DNA of 64,000 nucleotides from Acidobacteriota bacterium (lineage in GTDB: Bacteria > Acidobacteriota > Terriglobia > Bryobacterales > Bryobacteraceae): NCBI GenBank assembly GCA_018268715.1, contig JAFDVZ010000010.1:100714-164713 (forward strand), in the 5' to 3' direction. Position 1 is the stretch's first letter; every line of letters begins with the position of its first letter. The position numbers were made by a program, and so were the translations under genes. A model generated the notes under the pieces. That model did no database searches, had not been told where the DNA came from, and was given only the letters and a program-made list of their open reading frames with translations. Shown piece after piece: positions 8,575-18,066 of the stretch.

Positions 8575-8605
8575 GGGTCCCGGCCGGCTAGCCCGGCCCG
8601 GGCCC
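8575..8605 (+). other. very GC-rich intercistronic hairpin
   Basis: GGGTCCCGGCCGG (8575-8587) can pair almost completely with CCCGGCCCGGGCCC (8592-8605). The loop is short and ends 8 bases before the AAGGAAAC ribosome site of the 12S gene. It could stabilise or separate mRNA segments, or lower readthrough, between the two largest transcarboxylase subunits. Confidence 0.5.
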
Positions 8606-8621
8606 GAAGGAAACAAACTCG

Positions 8622-10166
8622 ATGGCAATCGAAGAAAAGATCCAGCAACTCAAAGAGAAGAAAGCGAAACTGTTCGAGGCGGGCGGTAAGGACCGCGTCG
8701 ATAAACAACACCAGACCGGCAAGTTGACGGCGCGCGAACGCGTCGAACGGCTGGTGGATCCGAGCAGCTTCCAGGAAGTCGGATTGTTCGCCAAGCATCG
8801 CGCAACGCTGTTCGGGATGGCGGGCAAGGACCTTCCGGCCGACGGGGTGCTGACCGGCGCGGCCACCGTGGATGGCCGGTTGATCCATCTGGCCAGCCAG
8901 GACTTCACCGTGGCGGGCGGCGCGGCGGGGGAAACCCACAGCGACAAGATCGCCGAAATGATGCGATTTTCGCTCAAGACCGGCTCGCCCTTCGTATTCA
9001 TCAACGATTCGGGCGGGGCGCGCGTTCAGGAAGGCATCGACGCGCTGGCCGGCTACGGACGCGTGTTCTACACCAATGTGATGCTGTCGGGCGCGGTGCC
9101 GCAAATTTCGCTGATCTGCGGACCTTGCGCGGGCGGCGCGGCCTACAGCCCGGCGCTCACCGACTTCATCATCCAGACCAAGGGCGCGCAGATGTTCATC
9201 ACGGGCCCGTCGGTGATCAAGCAGGTGACCGGCGAGGTGGTGACGCCCGACCAGTTGGGTGGCCCCGCGGCTCAGATGGGCTACTCCGGCGTGGTTCACT
9301 TTGTGGCCGAAAACGACGAAGAAGCGATGTTCACGTGCCGCCGGCTGCTCAGCTTCCTGCCCTCCAATAACCTGGAGGATCCGCCGCGCGCGCCGTTTGA
9401 CGGCTCGCTCGACTCGGATCCGGAGATGAACAAGATCGTTCCGGATGAAGGCAAGCAGGGCTACGACATGCACAGCGTCATCTACCGGCTGGTGGATCAC
9501 GCCGATTTCCTTGAAGTGCAGCCGAGCTACGCGCAGAACATCATTGTCGGGTTCGGGCGGCTGGCGGGCCGGCCGGTCGGCATCATCGCCAACCAGCCGA
9601 CGGTGCTCGCCGGCGCGCTGGACATCAACGCGTCCGACAAGGCGTCGCGCTTCATCCGCTTCTGCAACGCATTCAGCATTCCGCTGGTGACGCTGGCCGA
9701 CGTGCCGGGCTTCATGCCGGGCGTCCAACAGGAATACGGCGGCATCATCCGGCACGGCGCGAAGATGCTGTTCGCCTATTCGGCGGCCACCGTTCCGAAA
9801 CTGACCGTGGTGGTGCGCAAGGCCTACGGCGGCGCCTATATCGCCATGTGCAGCAAGGACTTGGGCGCCGACCGTGTATTCGCCTGGCCGACCGCCGAAA
9901 TCGCCGTGATGGGCGCCGAGGGAGCGGTGGAGGTGGTCTTCCGCAATGAGATCGCCAAGGCCGACGACAAGAAGGCGAAGCGCCAGGAGATGATCGACCT
10001 GTACCGGAACACCTTCTCGAATCCCTACGTGGCGGGCGCGCGGCGTCTGGTGGACGACATCATCGAGCCGGCGGAGACCCGTAAGTGCCTGGCGGCGGCG
10101 CTCGAGTCGTTGCACACCAAGCGCGAACTGAGGCCCCCGAAGAAGCACGGGTTGATTCCGCTCTAG
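8622..10166 (+). CDS. Methylmalonyl-CoA carboxyltransferase 12S subunit (acyl-CoA carboxylase beta family)
   Basis: A 514-residue crotonase-fold carboxyltransferase of the PccB/MmdA/12S family. It exchanges a carboxyl group between methylmalonyl-CoA/propionyl-CoA and biotin. Two ClpP-like halves are visible. The first has FINDSGGARVQEG and CGPCAGGAAYSPALTDF, giving one oxyanion loop. The second has LADVPGFMPGVQQEYGGIIRHGAKMLFAY and VVRKAYGGAYIAMCSK. Length is normal for the family (about 510-525). The ribosome site is AAGGAAAC. Lying between a 5S-type subunit and a biotin carrier, with no biotin carboxylase, it is best read as transcarboxylase 12S. A stand-alone methylmalonyl-CoA decarboxylase alpha is the alternative. 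Confidence 0.92.
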   Translation: MAIEEKIQQLKEKKAKLFEAGGKDRVDKQHQTGKLTARERVERLVDPSSFQEVGLFAKHRATLFGMAGKDLPADGVLTGAATVDGRLIHLASQDFTVAGGAAGETHSDKIAEMMRFSLKTGSPFVFINDSGGARVQEGIDALAGYGRVFYTNVMLSGAVPQISLICGPCAGGAAYSPALTDFIIQTKGAQMFITGPSVIKQVTGEVVTPDQLGGPAAQMGYSGVVHFVAENDEEAMFTCRRLLSFLPSNNLEDPPRAPFDGSLDSDPEMNKIVPDEGKQGYDMHSVIYRLVDHADFLEVQPSYAQNIIVGFGRLAGRPVGIIANQPTVLAGALDINASDKASRFIRFCNAFSIPLVTLADVPGFMPGVQQEYGGIIRHGAKMLFAYSAATVPKLTVVVRKAYGGAYIAMCSKDLGADRVFAWPTAEIAVMGAEGAVEVVFRNEIAKADDKKAKRQEMIDLYRNTFSNPYVAGARRLVDDIIEPAETRKCLAAALESLHTKRELRPPKKHGLIPL

Positions 10167-10187
10167 AGCGGCGAGGAGTCCTACACC

Positions 10188-10580
10188 ATGGGAGCCTTTC
10201 TATTCACTTTGATCGCGGGGGCGGCGGCCGGAGCCTTGACGGCCCGGCAGATCGCCCGCCGCGAGATCGACGCGATGCGGCGGATGATAGAGGAGCGGGC
10301 CGCCAAGCCCGCGCCTGCTCCGCCCGCTCCTGCGCCAGAGCCCGTACCGGTCGCGGCGCCGACGCCCGCGCCCGCCCCGACTCCGGCTCCGCAACCCGAA
10401 GTTTCCGCCGAAATCAGCCCGGAGATCCTGATGGTGCTGTCGGCGGCCGTGGCCGCCTTCTGCGGCGCGAAAGCCAAGATCAAGCGTGCGCGCGTGGCGG
10501 GCCCCAATTACGTGCCGAGCGCGTGGGCGCAACAGGGCCGCGCGTTCGTGCAGGCGTCCCACAACCTGCCGCACCGGTAA
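10188..10580 (+). CDS. OadG/MmdD-like small membrane subunit
   Basis: A 130-residue protein with one N-terminal membrane segment (about 1-18), an Ala/Pro-rich linker (about 40-75) and a C-terminal helix with EISPEILMVLSAAVAAFCG. It ends in the family signature WAQQGR...SHNL. This is the layout of the gamma/delta subunits of sodium-pumping decarboxylases, which help assemble the biotin carrier and carboxyltransferase at the membrane. No beta (ion-pumping) subunit is encoded nearby, so the peptide may tether or assemble the transcarboxylase and not form part of a pump. The start is supported by GGCGAGGAG upstream of the ATG. It lies 21 bases after the 12S gene and 15 before the biotin carrier gene. 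Confidence 0.75.
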   Translation: MGAFLFTLIAGAAAGALTARQIARREIDAMRRMIEERAAKPAPAPPAPAPEPVPVAAPTPAPAPTPAPQPEVSAEISPEILMVLSAAVAAFCGAKAKIKRARVAGPNYVPSAWAQQGRAFVQASHNLPHR

Positions 10581-10595
10581 ACCAAGGAGTTCACT

Positions 10596-10988
10596 TTGAA
10601 GCTCAATATCACGATTGATGGAAAGAAGTACGACGTCGAGGTGGAAGTCGCCGAAGAGGAACGCCCGAGTTCCGGTCCGTATTACTACGTGCCGCCGTCG
10701 AATCCGGTGTCGCTGCCGTCGGCTGCTCCGCCTCCCCTGGCGGCTGGTCCGGCCGCGGGCGGCGCGGTGGACGAGGCGAAGGTGTGCCGCAGTCCGATCG
10801 CCGGTGTTGTGGTGAAGATCAACGCCCAGGCCGGCCAGCAGATCCAGGTGAACGATCCGCTGGTGGTGCTGGAGGCGATGAAGATGGAAACCAACATTAC
10901 GTCGCCGGTCTCTGGCAAGATCAAAGCCATGAAGGCCGCCGTCGGAGAGGCAGTCCAGAACGGACAGATTCTGGTGGAATTCGAATGA
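10596..10988 (+). CDS. Biotin carboxyl carrier protein (transcarboxylase 1.3S type)
   Basis: A 130-residue biotinyl carrier that shuttles carboxyl groups between the 5S and 12S carboxyltransferases. The C-terminal biotinyl domain (about 60-130) contains EAMKMET, with the acceptor Lys at 96. An N-terminal beta segment (1-20) and a Pro/Ala linker (25-58) resemble the 1.3S subunit of Propionibacterium, including its role in holding subunits together. The start is TTG, chosen because AAGGAG sits 7 bases upstream and the resulting MKLNITIDGKKY opens like 1.3S and related carriers. It overlaps the epimerase gene by 4 bases (ATGA), so translation is coupled. Confidence 0.9.
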   Translation: MKLNITIDGKKYDVEVEVAEEERPSSGPYYYVPPSNPVSLPSAAPPPLAAGPAAGGAVDEAKVCRSPIAGVVVKINAQAGQQIQVNDPLVVLEAMKMETNITSPVSGKIKAMKAAVGEAVQNGQILVEFE

Positions 10989-11464
10989 GCGAGAACATAC
11001 AGCAGGAAATGACCCAGGTCCCCGGCTTCCTGTTCGTGGACCACGTGGCGGTGGCGGTGAAGCAGGGCGAGCTCGACGCGCAGGTGAAGGCGTACGAGTT
11101 GCTCGGTTTCAAGGAGGTCCACCGCGAGGAGGTGTTGGGAGGCGACCAGGTGCGCGAAAGTCTGTTGCGCGTCGGGGCGGGTCCCAACCTGATCCAGCTG
11201 CTCGAACCGTTGAGTCCTGCTTCGCCGGTGCAGAAGATGATCGATAAGAACGGCGGGCGCGGCGGCCTGGCGCATGTTGCGTTTCGGGTCCGGAGCGCTC
11301 AAACCGCTTACGATTATATGAAGGACGCTGGATTCCAATTGATCGACAAAGCCCCGCGCAAGGGATCGCGCGGGACCACGGTCTTTTTTGTCCATCCGAA
11401 GTCGAGGGCCGAGAATCCGTTCGGCTTTCTGATCGAGGTGGTGGAAGACCCGGCGACCGAATGA
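10985..11464 (+). CDS. mce: Methylmalonyl-CoA epimerase
   Basis: A 159-residue vicinal-oxygen-chelate protein that interconverts (R)- and (S)-methylmalonyl-CoA, linking the 12S product to the B12 mutase. The two beta-alpha-beta-beta-beta modules carry likely metal ligands at His20 (FVDHVAVAV), Gln71 or Glu74, His97 (LAHVAFRV) and Glu151 (LIEVVE). The frame extends upstream, but the ATG overlapping the previous stop gives the normal family length and start. Next in line are the two mutase subunits, exactly where the enzyme is needed. Confidence 0.9.
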   Translation: MSENIQQEMTQVPGFLFVDHVAVAVKQGELDAQVKAYELLGFKEVHREEVLGGDQVRESLLRVGAGPNLIQLLEPLSPASPVQKMIDKNGGRGGLAHVAFRVRSAQTAYDYMKDAGFQLIDKAPRKGSRGTTVFFVHPKSRAENPFGFLIEVVEDPATE

Positions 11465-11471
11465 GGTAGAA

Positions 11472-13232
11472 ATGTCTGAACAGAATGCGACGGCGCTTTT
11501 CTCCGAGTTCCCCCCGGTCACGACGGCCGAGTGGGAAGCGGTGATCCAGAAGGATCTGAAGGGCGCCGATTACGATAAGCGCCTGGTGTGGAAATCCCGC
11601 ACCGGGCTCGCTGTCCGGCCTTACTACCGGCGCGAGAATCTCGAAGGGTTGGATTATCTGTTGAACGCCGCGCCCGGCCAATTCCCCTACGTGCGGGGAA
11701 CGCGGGCGGCCAACGACTGGTCGGTTCGGGAAGAGGTGGACGAGGCCGGGATGGTTGAAGCGAATGCGTCGGCCAAGGCCGCCGTCGCCTCCGGCGCCGA
11801 CTCCATCCTGTTCCGCCGCGCCTATCCGAAGACGCTGGCGGATCTGCGGACGCTGCTCGATGGGCTCGGGGACGCAGCGGTGCATCTGTGGGGCGATGGC
11901 CCCTCGGACGCCCTGGCGGCCCTGATTCGGGAGTCCGGACTGGCGCTGCGGGGGTCGCTGAAGTTGCACCCCTTCGCGGAGGCCGACTTGGCCGCCGCCT
12001 GTCTGAAGTCCTCGCCCGGCCCGGCGTTCCGGCCGGTGGCCATCCGTCGCGCGAGTTTTCTCGAGGCGGGCGCCACTTCGGTGCAGGAAGTCGCGTTTCT
12101 GCTGGCCGCCGGCATCGACTACATCCGCTGGATGACGGCGCGCGGCGTGACGGTGGACCAGGCGGCGCAGGGCGTCTCCTTCGGGATGTTCGTCGGCACC
12201 AGCTATTTCCTCCAGATTGCGAAGTTCCGCGCCTTCCGCATGCTATGGGCGAGGGTGGTGGACGCCTTCGGCGGGTCCAGGGAGGCCGCCAAGGCCTACA
12301 TCATGGCTCGCACCGCGAGTTGGAACCACAGCCTGTACGATCCGTACAACAACGTGCTGCGGGGAACCACCGAGGCCATGTCGGCGGTGATCGGGGGCGT
12401 GGATTCGCTTTCGGTCGGCAGCTTCGATGAGGTCTACAAGAACGCCGACGACGCAAGCCGCCGGCTGGCGCGCAACACGCAGGTGATCCTGAAGCAGGAG
12501 GCGTGGCTTGACCGCGCGGTGGACCCGGGCGCCGGCTCCTACTACGTGGAGACCCTGACCGATGCGCTCGCCAAGGCAGCCTGGAAGCTGATGCAGGAAG
12601 TCGAGTCCATCGGCGGCTATCTGAAGGCCCGCGATTCCGGGATGATCCCGAACGAGGTGCGCCAGGCGCGCAAGAAGGCCGAGGATGCGCTGGCCCAACG
12701 GCGGCGCGTGATCGTCGGCACGAACAACTACCCGAATCTCGGCGAGCGGATGCTCGACAAGATGGAGCAGAAGGACGTCGAGATCGTCTATGGCCGCGGC
12801 GCGGAGGTGTTTGAGGACATCCGGCTGCGAACGGAACGGTTCGCGGCGGCCGGCGGGAAGGCGCCGCTGTTCCTGCTGGCCGAAATGGGCGACCTCAAGA
12901 TGCGCAAGGCGCGCAGCGGGTTCATCCTGAACTTCCTCGGCTGCGGCGGTTTCGGCGTCAAGATCTCGCACTTCGCCACGGTGGAAGCCCTGGCGGAGGG
13001 CGCGGCCAAGATGGGCGCCTCGGCGGTGGTGCTGTGCAGTTCCGACGATGAGTACGCCGCGCTGGCGGCGCCGGCGGTGGCGGCCCTGAAGGGACTGCCC
13101 GTCATTGTCGCCGGCGCTCCGAAGAACGCCGATGAGTTGAAGGCGGCGGGCGTCGCCGATTTCATCAACATCAAGTCGAACGCGGTGGATACGCTCAAAG
13201 CCTGGCAGGACCGGCTGGGGGTGAGAGGTTAA
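11472..13232 (+). CDS. mutA: Methylmalonyl-CoA mutase small (beta) subunit
   Basis: A 586-residue mutase subunit of the heterodimeric Propionibacterium type. The TIM-barrel part shows [39 protein letters not shown] and [28 protein letters not shown]-type segments. The C-terminal flavodoxin-like cobalamin domain is present as a fold but lacks the DxHxxG cobalamin ligand motif. This is expected because the beta subunit does not bind B12 and serves a structural role. GAGGTAGAA precedes the ATG. The gene is 5 bases from the large subunit gene. Confidence 0.9.
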   Translation: MSEQNATALFSEFPPVTTAEWEAVIQKDLKGADYDKRLVWKSRTGLAVRPYYRRENLEGLDYLLNAAPGQFPYVRGTRAANDWSVREEVDEAGMVEANASAKAAVASGADSILFRRAYPKTLADLRTLLDGLGDAAVHLWGDGPSDALAALIRESGLALRGSLKLHPFAEADLAAACLKSSPGPAFRPVAIRRASFLEAGATSVQEVAFLLAAGIDYIRWMTARGVTVDQAAQGVSFGMFVGTSYFLQIAKFRAFRMLWARVVDAFGGSREAAKAYIMARTASWNHSLYDPYNNVLRGTTEAMSAVIGGVDSLSVGSFDEVYKNADDASRRLARNTQVILKQEAWLDRAVDPGAGSYYVETLTDALAKAAWKLMQEVESIGGYLKARDSGMIPNEVRQARKKAEDALAQRRRVIVGTNNYPNLGERMLDKMEQKDVEIVYGRGAEVFEDIRLRTERFAAAGGKAPLFLLAEMGDLKMRKARSGFILNFLGCGGFGVKISHFATVEALAEGAAKMGASAVVLCSSDDEYAALAAPAVAALKGLPVIVAGAPKNADELKAAGVADFINIKSNAVDTLKAWQDRLGVRG

Positions 13233-13237
13233 GCGCC

Positions 13238-15373
13238 ATGCCTGATTTCACGAAGATCGATTACAGACCGGAGCCCGAGCGCGCCGGGGCCGAGCCGCAG
13301 GAATGGTTCGTGCCCGAGCACATCGCGGTGAAGAGCTTCTATTCGCGTGAGGCGCTCGAGGGCATGGAGCATCTGGACTACGCCGCCGGATTGCCGCCTT
13401 ACCTGCGTGGGCCTTATTCGACCATGTACGTCATGCAGCCGTGGACCGTCCGCCAGTACGCGGGATTCTCCACGGCGGAGGAATCGAACGCGTTCTACCG
13501 CCGCAACTTGGCCGCCGGTCAGAAGGGCCTTTCGGTGGCGTTCGACCTGGCGACGCACCGCGGCTACGATTCCGACCACGAACGCGTGACCGGCGACGTC
13601 GGCAAGGCGGGCGTGGCGATCGACTCGATCCTCGACATGAAGATCCTGTTCGATCAGATTCCGCTCGACCAGATGTCGGTGTCGATGACGATGAACGGCG
13701 CGGTGCTGCCGGTGTTGGCCTTCTACATCGTCGCGGCCGAGGAACAGGGCGTTCCGCCGGTGAAACTGACCGGAACCATTCAGAACGACATTCTGAAGGA
13801 GTTCATGGTCCGCAACACCTACATCTATCCGCCGGAGCCTTCCATGCGGATCATCGGCGACATCTTCCGCTACACGGCGGAGAAGATGCCGAAGTTCAAC
13901 TCGATCAGCGTCAGCGGCTACCACATGCAGGAAGCCGGCGCGACGGCCGATATCGAGCTCGCCTACACGCTGGCCGACGGGCTCGAGTACCTGCGGACGG
14001 GCGTCAAGTCGGGGTTGAATATCGACGACTTCGCGCCGCGCATCTCCTTCTTCTGGGACATCGGGATGAACCACTTCATGGAGATCGCCAAGATGCGGGC
14101 CGCGCGCCTGCTGTGGGCGAAGATCGTGAAGAAGTTCAATCCGAAGAACCCGAAGTCAATGGCCTTGCGCACGCACTCGCAGACTTCCGGGTGGAGCCTG
14201 ACGGCGCAGGATCCGTTCAACAACGTCATCCGCACCTGCGTGGAGGCGATGGCGGCGGCGATGGGACACACGCAATCGCTGCACACCAACGCGCTCGACG
14301 AGGCGCTGGCGCTGCCGACCGACTTTTCGGCCCGCATCGCGCGCAACACCCAGATTTACATTCAGGAGGAGACCGACATCACGCGGGTGGTGGACCCGTG
14401 GGGCGGCTCCTACTATGTCGAGAAGCTGACCCATGAGCTGGCGCATCGCGCCTGGATGCTGATCGAGGAAGTGGAACAGTTGGGCGGAATGGCCAAGGCC
14501 ATCGACACCGGACTTCCGAAGATGCGCATCGAGGAGGCGGCCGCGCGCAAGCAAGCTCGCATCGACGCGGGCAAGGACGTGATCGTCGGCATCAACGCGT
14601 TCCGCGTGCAGGAAGAGCCGCGCATCGATGTTCTTGAAGTCGACAACGCGGCGGTGCGCAACGCGCAGATCCGGCGGCTGGCTGAGTTGAAGGCGACGCG
14701 GGACGGCGCGGCGGTGGAGTCGGCGCTCCTGGCGTTGACCGAATGCGCGCGGTCGGGCGCGGGGAATCTGCTGGATCTGGCTGTCGACGCGGCGCGGAAA
14801 CGTGCTACGCTCGGCGAGATATCGGGCGCGCTCGAAAAGGTGTGGGGCCGGTATCAGGCGACGATTCGGTCGATTTCCGGGGTGTACATGGCGGAAAGCA
14901 AGTACGACGAGCAGTTCAAGCAGGCGCGCAAGCTGGCCGACGATTTCGCGCAGGCGGAGGGCCGGCGGCCGCGTATCCTGATCGCCAAGATGGGGCAGGA
15001 CGGGCACGATCGCGGCTCCAAGGTGATCGCCACGGCGTTTGCCGACCTGGGGTTCGATGTCGACATCGGGCCGCTGTTCCAGACTCCGAAGGAAGTGGCG
15101 CGGCACGCCGCCGAAAACGACGTTCACGTGGTAGGCGCCTCGTCGCTGGCTGCGGGTCACAAAACGCTGGTGCCGGAACTGATCGAGGAACTGAAGAAGG
15201 TCGGCCGCGAGGATATTCTCGTGATCGTGGGCGGCGTGATTCCGCCGCAGGATTACGATTTCCTCTACAAGGCGGGCGCGGTGGGAGTCTTCGGTCCGGG
15301 GACGGTGATTCCGACCGCGGCCAAACAGATCCTGGAGATCCTCACCGGCAGCCTGGTCGCCGACGTCAAATAA
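13238..15373 (+). CDS. mutB: Methylmalonyl-CoA mutase large (alpha) subunit, adenosylcobalamin-dependent
   Basis: The 711-residue catalytic subunit converts (R)-methylmalonyl-CoA to succinyl-CoA and back. The N-terminal barrel (about 20-550) carries the substrate segment around [18 protein letters not shown] and the conserved [13 protein letters not shown]. The C-terminal B12 domain (about 570-711) has the base-off/His-on motif DGHDRG with the cobalt-ligating His590, and the GG of [11 protein letters not shown]. The length is typical for MutB/ScpA. It depends on the MeaB chaperone encoded next. Confidence 0.95.
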   Translation: MPDFTKIDYRPEPERAGAEPQEWFVPEHIAVKSFYSREALEGMEHLDYAAGLPPYLRGPYSTMYVMQPWTVRQYAGFSTAEESNAFYRRNLAAGQKGLSVAFDLATHRGYDSDHERVTGDVGKAGVAIDSILDMKILFDQIPLDQMSVSMTMNGAVLPVLAFYIVAAEEQGVPPVKLTGTIQNDILKEFMVRNTYIYPPEPSMRIIGDIFRYTAEKMPKFNSISVSGYHMQEAGATADIELAYTLADGLEYLRTGVKSGLNIDDFAPRISFFWDIGMNHFMEIAKMRAARLLWAKIVKKFNPKNPKSMALRTHSQTSGWSLTAQDPFNNVIRTCVEAMAAAMGHTQSLHTNALDEALALPTDFSARIARNTQIYIQEETDITRVVDPWGGSYYVEKLTHELAHRAWMLIEEVEQLGGMAKAIDTGLPKMRIEEAAARKQARIDAGKDVIVGINAFRVQEEPRIDVLEVDNAAVRNAQIRRLAELKATRDGAAVESALLALTECARSGAGNLLDLAVDAARKRATLGEISGALEKVWGRYQATIRSISGVYMAESKYDEQFKQARKLADDFAQAEGRRPRILIAKMGQDGHDRGSKVIATAFADLGFDVDIGPLFQTPKEVARHAAENDVHVVGASSLAAGHKTLVPELIEELKKVGREDILVIVGGVIPPQDYDFLYKAGAVGVFGPGTVIPTAAKQILEILTGSLVADVK

Positions 15374-15406
15374 TGACGATCGGAGTGTCGAGGCCGTCAG
15401 AATACC

Positions 15407-15430
15407 TGGGGCAGGCGGAGGCCTGCCCCA
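15407..15430 (+). repeat. perfect 10-bp palindrome between mutB and meaB
   Basis: TGGGGCAGGC and GCCTGCCCCA pair perfectly around a GGAG loop. It is the only such element seen in this window. It resembles the short dispersed palindromes (REP/BIME-like) found between genes in large soil-bacterial genomes. It could attenuate transcription or protect mRNA. No T-tract follows. Confidence 0.6.
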
Positions 15431-15466
15431 CACTCGTCACTGGCACTGCTGCAACCGGGGGCGGGC

Positions 15467-16552
15467 GTGGATAGCGCCAAGGAGTCCGCGCTATCCGTTC
15501 AGCCGGGAGTCGTGGCGCCGGAGCCTCCGGCGGAGTTGCTGGCCCGAGCGCGGGCGCGGCGGCGGCAACGGCTGTCGAAGCGGGAGTACATCGACGGGCT
15601 GCTGGCCGGCAAGCGGACCGTCCTGGCCCAGGCGATTACGCTGATCGAATCGTCGCGGCCCGAGGACGCCGAACTCGCCCAGGACATCCTCGAAGCCTGT
15701 CTACCTCATTCCGGCAACTCGATCCGCCTTGGCGTCACCGGCGTTCCAGGCGTTGGAAAGAGCACCGTCATCGAATCCCTTGGGGTACACCTGACGCGTG
15801 ATCTCGGATGCAGGGTGGCCGTGCTGGCCATCGACCCGAGCAGTCAGGTCTCGCACGGCAGCATTCTGGGGGACAAGACGCGCATGGAGGCGCTTGCCAA
15901 CGACGAGCGCGCTTTTATTCGTCCGTCGCCCTCGGGTGGTTCGCTCGGAGGAGTCAGCCGCCGGACTCGCGAAACCATGCTGCTGTGCGAAGCGGCGGGC
16001 TATCGCAACATCATTGTCGAAACGGTGGGCGTCGGGCAGTCGGAAACGACGGTCCGCTCCATGGTGGACTTTTTCCTGCTGCTGATGCTGGCCGGCGCCG
16101 GCGACGAACTTCAGGGCATGAAACGAGGCATTATGGAGATGACGGACCTGATCGCCATCAATAAGGCCGATGGCTCCAACAAGCGCCGGGCCGAGTCCGC
16201 CAGGCAAGAGTACGAAGGCGCGCTACGCCTGTTCCCGGCGTCCGAGACGGGTTGGATCCCGCGTGTGGTCACCTGTTCCGCGTTAACTCGCGACGGCATC
16301 GCCCCGCTGTGGGACGTGGTCCTCGAGCATGACCGCCACATGAAGGAAAACGGCTCCTTCGAAAAGAGCCGGCGTTCTCAAGTCAAGAGTTGGATGTACG
16401 AGACCATCGCCTACGGCCTGCAGGAGAGCTTCCGGGCCAACGCGGCGGTCCGCCGGAGTCTGCCGGATTTCGAGCGCGATGTCGTGGAGGGCCGTGTGAG
16501 CTCGTTCCGCGCCGCGCAGAGGCTGCTGGATTTATATACGGAGAGTAAGTGA
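15467..16552 (+). CDS. meaB: Methylmalonyl-CoA mutase-associated GTPase MeaB (ArgK family)
   Basis: A 361-residue G3E-family GTPase that gates adenosylcobalamin loading and protects the mutase from inactivation. It has Walker A GVPGVGKST (92-100), the Asp of LAIDPSS, the switch segment VETVGVGQSE and base recognition in INKADG. A helical N-terminal arm and a C-terminal dimerisation helix match MeaB. The GTG start is the best in frame, although no strong ribosome site precedes it. Coupling to mutB across a palindrome may reduce its expression. It overlaps the next gene by one to four bases. Confidence 0.93.
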   Translation: MDSAKESALSVQPGVVAPEPPAELLARARARRRQRLSKREYIDGLLAGKRTVLAQAITLIESSRPEDAELAQDILEACLPHSGNSIRLGVTGVPGVGKSTVIESLGVHLTRDLGCRVAVLAIDPSSQVSHGSILGDKTRMEALANDERAFIRPSPSGGSLGGVSRRTRETMLLCEAAGYRNIIVETVGVGQSETTVRSMVDFFLLLMLAGAGDELQGMKRGIMEMTDLIAINKADGSNKRRAESARQEYEGALRLFPASETGWIPRVVTCSALTRDGIAPLWDVVLEHDRHMKENGSFEKSRRSQVKSWMYETIAYGLQESFRANAAVRRSLPDFERDVVEGRVSSFRAAQRLLDLYTESK

Positions 16553-18060
16553 TGCTATTTCCCTTCCCTGTTCTTACCGCCGACGAAGCGGCCGCTATGA
16601 TCGATCACGGCCAGACCGTCGGTTTCGGCGGATTTACGCCCGCGGGCGCGCCGAAGGTGGTGGCCACCGCCATCGCCGCCAAGGCCGAGGCCGAACATAA
16701 GGCCGGCCGCGAGTTCCAGATCGGAGTGTTGACGGGCGCCTCCACCGGGCCCAGCCTGGACGGCGCCCTGGCCAAGGCCGACGCCATCAGCTTCCGCACG
16801 CCCTACCAATCCAACTCCGAGCTCCGCAAGAGGATCAACGCGGGCCAGACGCGCTTTTTCGACATGCACCTGTCGTTGATGCCGCAGGCGGTCCGCTACG
16901 GGTTCCTCGGGCCGGTCCATTGGGCCGTCGTCGAAGCGAGCGACGTGACCTCGGGCGGCGGCATCGTGCTCACCTCGTCGGTGGGCGCCGTGCCGACCTT
17001 CTGCGCCAAGGCGGACAAGATTCTGATCGAGCTGAATCATCACCACCCTCCGACGCTGCTCGGCTTCCACGACATTTACGAGCCGGCCGATCCGCCGCAT
17101 CGCCGCGAGGTGCCGATCTTCGCCGCGAGCGATCGCATCGGTTCGCCGGTGGTGAAGGTGGATCCCAACCGCATCGCCGGCGTGGTGGTGACGAACCTCG
17201 CCGATGAGACCAGCGGATTCGACGAACCAACGCCCGAAACCGAGAAGATCGGCAACACGGTAGCCGAGTTCCTGGCCAGCGAGATCAAGGCCGGCCGCAT
17301 CCCGAAGCAGTTCCTGCCCATACAGTCCGGCGTCGGCAACATCGCCAACGCGGTGCTGGGAGCGCTGGGCGCGCATCCCGAGATCCCGGCGTTCGAGATG
17401 TACACGGAGGTCCTCCAGGACTCCGTGGTGAAGCTGTTGAAGAGTGAACGGGTGCGGTTCGCCTCCACCTGCTCGCTGACCCTGAGCCAGGCCGCCATCC
17501 GATCGATCTACGAAAACCTGGAGTGGTTCCGGCCGCGCATCCTGATGCGCCCTCAGGAAATCACCAACCATCCCGAGGTGATCCGCCGCCTGGGGCTGAT
17601 CTCGATCAACACCGCCATCGAGATCGACATCTTCGGCAACGTCAACTCGACTCACGTCATGGGCCGGCAGATGATGAACGGCATCGGCGGATCGGGCGAT
17701 TTCACCCGCAACGCCTACCTGTCGGTGTTCACCTGTCCGTCGACCGCCAAGGGCGGCAAGATCAGCACCATCGTTCCGCTGGTCAGCCACATGGACCACT
17801 CCGAGCACTCCGTGCAGGTGGTCGCCACCGAGCATGGAATCGCCGATCTGCGGGGCCGCTCGCCGCTCGAGCGCGCCCTGCTGATCATCGAAAACTGCGC
17901 CCATCCGGATTTCCGGGATGATCTGAAGGGATACCTGGAGATGGTGGAGGGCGGACACACGCCGCAGACGCTGACCGCCGCCTTCCGCATGCACGAGCAT
18001 TTCCTCAAGACCGGCTCCATGCACGGCGTGCAGTGGGCCGACATGGCGACGACGAAGTAG
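16552..18060 (+). CDS. Succinyl-CoA:propionate/acetate CoA-transferase (acetyl-CoA hydrolase/transferase family)
   Basis: A 502-residue class I CoA-transferase of the Cat1/ScpC/AarC group. The family signature with the catalytic Glu is FEMYTEVLQD (Glu286). Glycine loops for the CoA ester lie in IQSGVGNIANAVL and MNGIGGSGDF. In this operon it would pass CoA from propionyl-CoA to succinate, releasing propionate and regenerating succinyl-CoA for the mutase. Acetate or other acyl groups are possible alternatives. A GTG three bases earlier is also in frame, but GGAGAG spaced 6 bases favours the ATG at 16552, which overlaps the meaB stop (TGATG). Confidence 0.9.
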   Translation: MLFPFPVLTADEAAAMIDHGQTVGFGGFTPAGAPKVVATAIAAKAEAEHKAGREFQIGVLTGASTGPSLDGALAKADAISFRTPYQSNSELRKRINAGQTRFFDMHLSLMPQAVRYGFLGPVHWAVVEASDVTSGGGIVLTSSVGAVPTFCAKADKILIELNHHHPPTLLGFHDIYEPADPPHRREVPIFAASDRIGSPVVKVDPNRIAGVVVTNLADETSGFDEPTPETEKIGNTVAEFLASEIKAGRIPKQFLPIQSGVGNIANAVLGALGAHPEIPAFEMYTEVLQDSVVKLLKSERVRFASTCSLTLSQAAIRSIYENLEWFRPRILMRPQEITNHPEVIRRLGLISINTAIEIDIFGNVNSTHVMGRQMMNGIGGSGDFTRNAYLSVFTCPSTAKGGKISTIVPLVSHMDHSEHSVQVVATEHGIADLRGRSPLERALLIIENCAHPDFRDDLKGYLEMVEGGHTPQTLTAAFRMHEHFLKTGSMHGVQWADMATTK

Positions 18061-18066
18061 TACGCG

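Noticed and set aside
8427-10148. Long antisense open frame opposite the 12S gene
   Set aside because: It is the codon shadow of a high-GC gene: His/Arg-rich, no motif and no ribosome site. The same holds for the long antisense frames opposite the 5S gene, carA/carB and the CoA-transferase gene.
10596-10988. The biotin carrier as part of acetyl-CoA carboxylase
   Set aside because: No accC lies beside it, and context plus the two carboxyltransferase types fit transcarboxylase better.
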